NCBI GenBank assembly: GCA_023380675.1 | Contig: JAMCRS010000405.1 | Location: 1 to 16,467 of the forward strand | Direction of reading: 5' to 3' | DNA: 16,467 nt | DNA from: Chloroflexota bacterium | GTDB taxonomy: Bacteria; Chloroflexota; Anaerolineae; UBA4142 | Shown: positions 14,859-16,467 of the stretch, piece after piece | Layout of the letters: each line of letters opens with the position of its first letter | Numbering within the stretch: the first letter of the stretch is position 1 | The notes under the pieces: generated by a model | What the model was told of the DNA's origin: nothing | Database searches by the model: none | Seen by the model: the letters and a program-made list of their open reading frames with translations, nothing else | Program-made: the position numbers and the translations under genes

Positions 14859-15854
14859 TTACGGCTTTACCATGTTGCGAGCTTGCTTCACGATCGTCTC
14901 GACACTGGGGATCGTCAGGTCTTCCAGACTAGGACTGAATGGCACGGGCACATCCATCGCTCCGATCCGCTCAACGGGCGCATCTAAGTTGTAAAAGGCA
15001 CCCTTTGCGACGACGGAGGCAATCTCAGCCGTTGCTCCGAAGCGGCAGTAGCCCCCATCGACAACTAGGCAACGGGAAGTTTTGATGGCCGAGTTGCACA
15101 AAGCTTCTTCGTCCAGCGGCGTCAGCGTACGGGGGTCGATGACCTCCGCGCTGATGCCCTCTGCGGCTAGCTGCTTTGCCGCCGCCAGAGCGACTGGCAC
15201 CATGCTGCAAGTCGCGATCAACGTAATGTCGTCGCCGACGCGCTTGCAGTCGGCAACGCCGAACGGGAGAACATAATCCTCGACCGGAACCGGCCCGGTC
15301 TGCCGATACGTCATCTTGTCTTCGAAGAAGATGACCGGGTTGTTGTCACGGATCGCCGCCTTGAGCAGCCCTTTCGCTTCGTACGGCGTCGACGGAAGCG
15401 CCACCTTGAGACCCGGAATATGGCAGATCCACGCATGGAGACTTTGCGAATGCTGCGCGGCGGCTCTACGTCCGGCGCCGATCGTCGTGCGGATGACGAG
15501 CGGTACCTGCAGCTTGCCACCCGACATGTAGTGAACCTTGGCCGCCTGGTTAACGATCTGATCCATGGCCAAGGTCATAAAATCGCCGAACATGATTTCG
15601 ATCACGGGGCGCATGCCGGTCATCGCCGCGCCGACCCCCAGCCCGACGATCCCGGCCTCGGAGATCGGACTATCCATCACGCGCTCCGGTCCGAACTCGG
15701 CATAGAGGCCGTCTGTCACTTTGTAGATTCCACCGGGCCGGCCGACATCCTCGCCGATCAGCAAGACACGCTCGTCGCGGCGCATCTCTTCGCGCAATGC
15801 CTCGTTCACGGCCTGGGCGATGGTGATTTCTCGAGCGTTAGTCTGCGAAGACAT
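14859..15854 (-). CDS. 2-oxoacid dehydrogenase E1 component, beta subunit
   Basis: A 331-residue beta subunit of a thiamine-diphosphate E1 (PdhB / BkdA2 / AcoB type). With the alpha subunit it decarboxylates a 2-oxo acid (or cleaves acetoin) and passes the acyl group to E2. Visible marks are VLLIGEDVGRPGGIYKVT (30-47), the ThDP-activating Glu in PISEAGIVG (E66), MFGDFMTLAMDQIVNQAAK, GAGRRAAAQHSQSLHAW (126-142), LKVALPSTPYEAKGLL, FFEDKMTY, and VIDPRTLTPLDEEAL in the C-terminal transketolase-type domain. The length is standard. The ATG overlaps the end of the alpha gene by 17 bp and the stop lies 11 bp before E2, so the three are co-translated. AcoB-like features such as the EDYVLPFG segment leave acetoin or pyruvate as well as branched-chain acids open. 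Confidence 0.9.
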   Translation of the reverse strand: MSSQTNAREITIAQAVNEALREEMRRDERVLLIGEDVGRPGGIYKVTDGLYAEFGPERVMDSPISEAGIVGLGVGAAMTGMRPVIEIMFGDFMTLAMDQIVNQAAKVHYMSGGKLQVPLVIRTTIGAGRRAAAQHSQSLHAWICHIPGLKVALPSTPYEAKGLLKAAIRDNNPVIFFEDKMTYRQTGPVPVEDYVLPFGVADCKRVGDDITLIATCSMVPVALAAAKQLAAEGISAEVIDPRTLTPLDEEALCNSAIKTSRCLVVDGGYCRFGATAEIASVVAKGAFYNLDAPVERIGAMDVPVPFSPSLEDLTIPSVETIVKQARNMVKP

Positions 15855-16467
15855 GTCGCCTCAACTCCTCCGGGCCGGGCAGCGGGGACGCTTTGGCGAC
15901 GTCTATTGCCTCAAGCATCTCCTGATCAACCCGTGCTGCGATGGATTCAAGATCTGCTTGAGTGGTCTGACCTTTCGCGATCAAGTATCGTCCCAAGCGG
16001 TCAATCGGATCGTTTTTTCGCCAGGCTTGCTCCTCTTCGCGAGTTCGGTAGGATCGATCGCGATCGCTCATGCCGTGCCCAAAATAGCGGTAGGTATCGC
16101 AGGTCCAAGACCTGGGACCCTCGCCAGCCCGTGCTCTCGCAACGGCCGCGGCGGATGCTTCGTGCACCTTGAGTACATCCATTCCGTCGACTTGCGTCGA
16201 AGGGATGTCGAGCGCATCGCTGCGCTGTTCAAGTCTTCCGGCCGTCACGTCCTTCATTGCGGTGAACTCACCGTAGTGGTTGTTCTCGCAAACATAGATA
16301 ACCGGCAATCGCCAGATGGATGCCAGATTCATCGACTCGAAGAAAAGACCCTGATTCGCCGCGCCGTCGCCAAAGAAACAGACCGTAACCTGGTCCGTAT
16401 GGCGACGTTTGGCGCTGAGGGCCGCGCCGGCGGCAATGGCCAAGCTGCCGCCGACGATGGCGTTAGC
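15838..16467 (-). CDS. 2-oxoacid dehydrogenase E1 component, alpha subunit (C-terminal part)
   Basis: The last 209 codons of an E1 alpha subunit (PdhA / BkdA1 / AcoA type); the first third or so lies beyond the right edge. The visible part starts ANAIVGGSLAIAAGAAL and includes the thiamine-diphosphate and Mg motif GDGAANQGLFFESMNLA through VCENN (GDG at visible residues 33-35, NN at 62-63). NHYGEFTA and the conserved loop TYRYFGHGMSDRDRSYRT follow; such loops carry the phosphorylation sites in mitochondrial homologues. The frame is open to the window end, so no start can be given. It overlaps the beta-subunit gene by 17 bp. E1 activity is certain; which 2-oxo acid is used cannot be read from this fragment. 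Confidence 0.88.
   Translation of the reverse strand, partial: ANAIVGGSLAIAAGAALSAKRRHTDQVTVCFFGDGAANQGLFFESMNLASIWRLPVIYVCENNHYGEFTAMKDVTAGRLEQRSDALDIPSTQVDGMDVLKVHEASAAAVARARAGEGPRSWTCDTYRYFGHGMSDRDRSYRTREEEQAWRKNDPIDRLGRYLIAKGQTTQADLESIAARVDQEMLEAIDVAKASPLPGPEELRRHVFAD

Noticed and set aside
1..16467. tRNA, rRNA, CRISPR array, phage genes or riboswitch
   Set aside because: Reading both strands by eye, I saw no regularly spaced repeats, tRNA-like cloverleaf signatures, rRNA segments or phage structural proteins. A covariance-model scan would be needed to exclude small RNAs.

Overview
The window looks like a chromosomal segment from a GC-rich, free-living, probably aerobic heterotrophic bacterium. 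It is dense with catabolic enzymes and holds two decayed genes. The lineage cannot be fixed from the sequence. A Tat lipoprotein with a Pro/Thr/Val-rich linker and a TATAAT box 7 nt before the fabH ATG would fit Chloroflexota or another soil/subsurface phylum, but this is a weak inference.

Region 1 (1-7190, minus strand) is a regulated catabolic cluster. In transcription order it holds a GntR/HutC regulator, a zinc alcohol/polyol dehydrogenase, an FGGY carbohydrate kinase, a DeoC/FbaB/LsrF-type class I aldolase, a GlcD-like FAD oxidoreductase, a GlcF/HdrD-like iron-sulfur protein, and the first 46 codons of an SsnA/MtaD-type amidohydrolase that runs off the left edge. A textbook sigma-70 promoter (TTGACA, 17 bp, TATAAT) lies ahead of the regulator, with an inverted repeat over its -10 box, which suggests autoregulation. 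The enzyme order suggests oxidation of a polyol or sugar acid, phosphorylation, aldol (or thiolase) cleavage, and oxidation of a 2-hydroxy acid product into the respiratory chain. The substrate is unknown.

Region 2 (7214-7790, plus strand) is a dead NAD-dependent sugar epimerase/dehydratase. It begins at the YxxxK motif, has lost its Rossmann half, and carries an in-frame TAG. Region 3 (7792-9694, minus strand) is a YtcJ-type amidohydrolase exported as a Tat lipoprotein, with a plausible promoter. Divergent from it is a FabH-like 3-oxoacyl-ACP synthase III (9956-11107, plus strand), with an apparently leaderless promoter and an extra C-terminal tail of about 50 residues.

Region 4 (11108-11871) has no intact gene. 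It holds plus-strand fragments of a DDE/integrase-core transposase with several frameshifts.

Region 5 (11872-16467, minus strand) encodes E1 alpha (cut by the right edge), E1 beta and a two-PSBD E2 of a 2-oxoacid dehydrogenase complex, followed by a CoA-acylating methylmalonate-semialdehyde dehydrogenase (MmsA/IolA type). The mmsA frame has full N-terminal homology but no start codon; one missing G would restore ATG behind a good ribosome binding site. No E3 is in the window. The set would suit branched-chain 2-oxoacid (valine) or acetoin/pyruvate oxidation yielding acyl-CoA.
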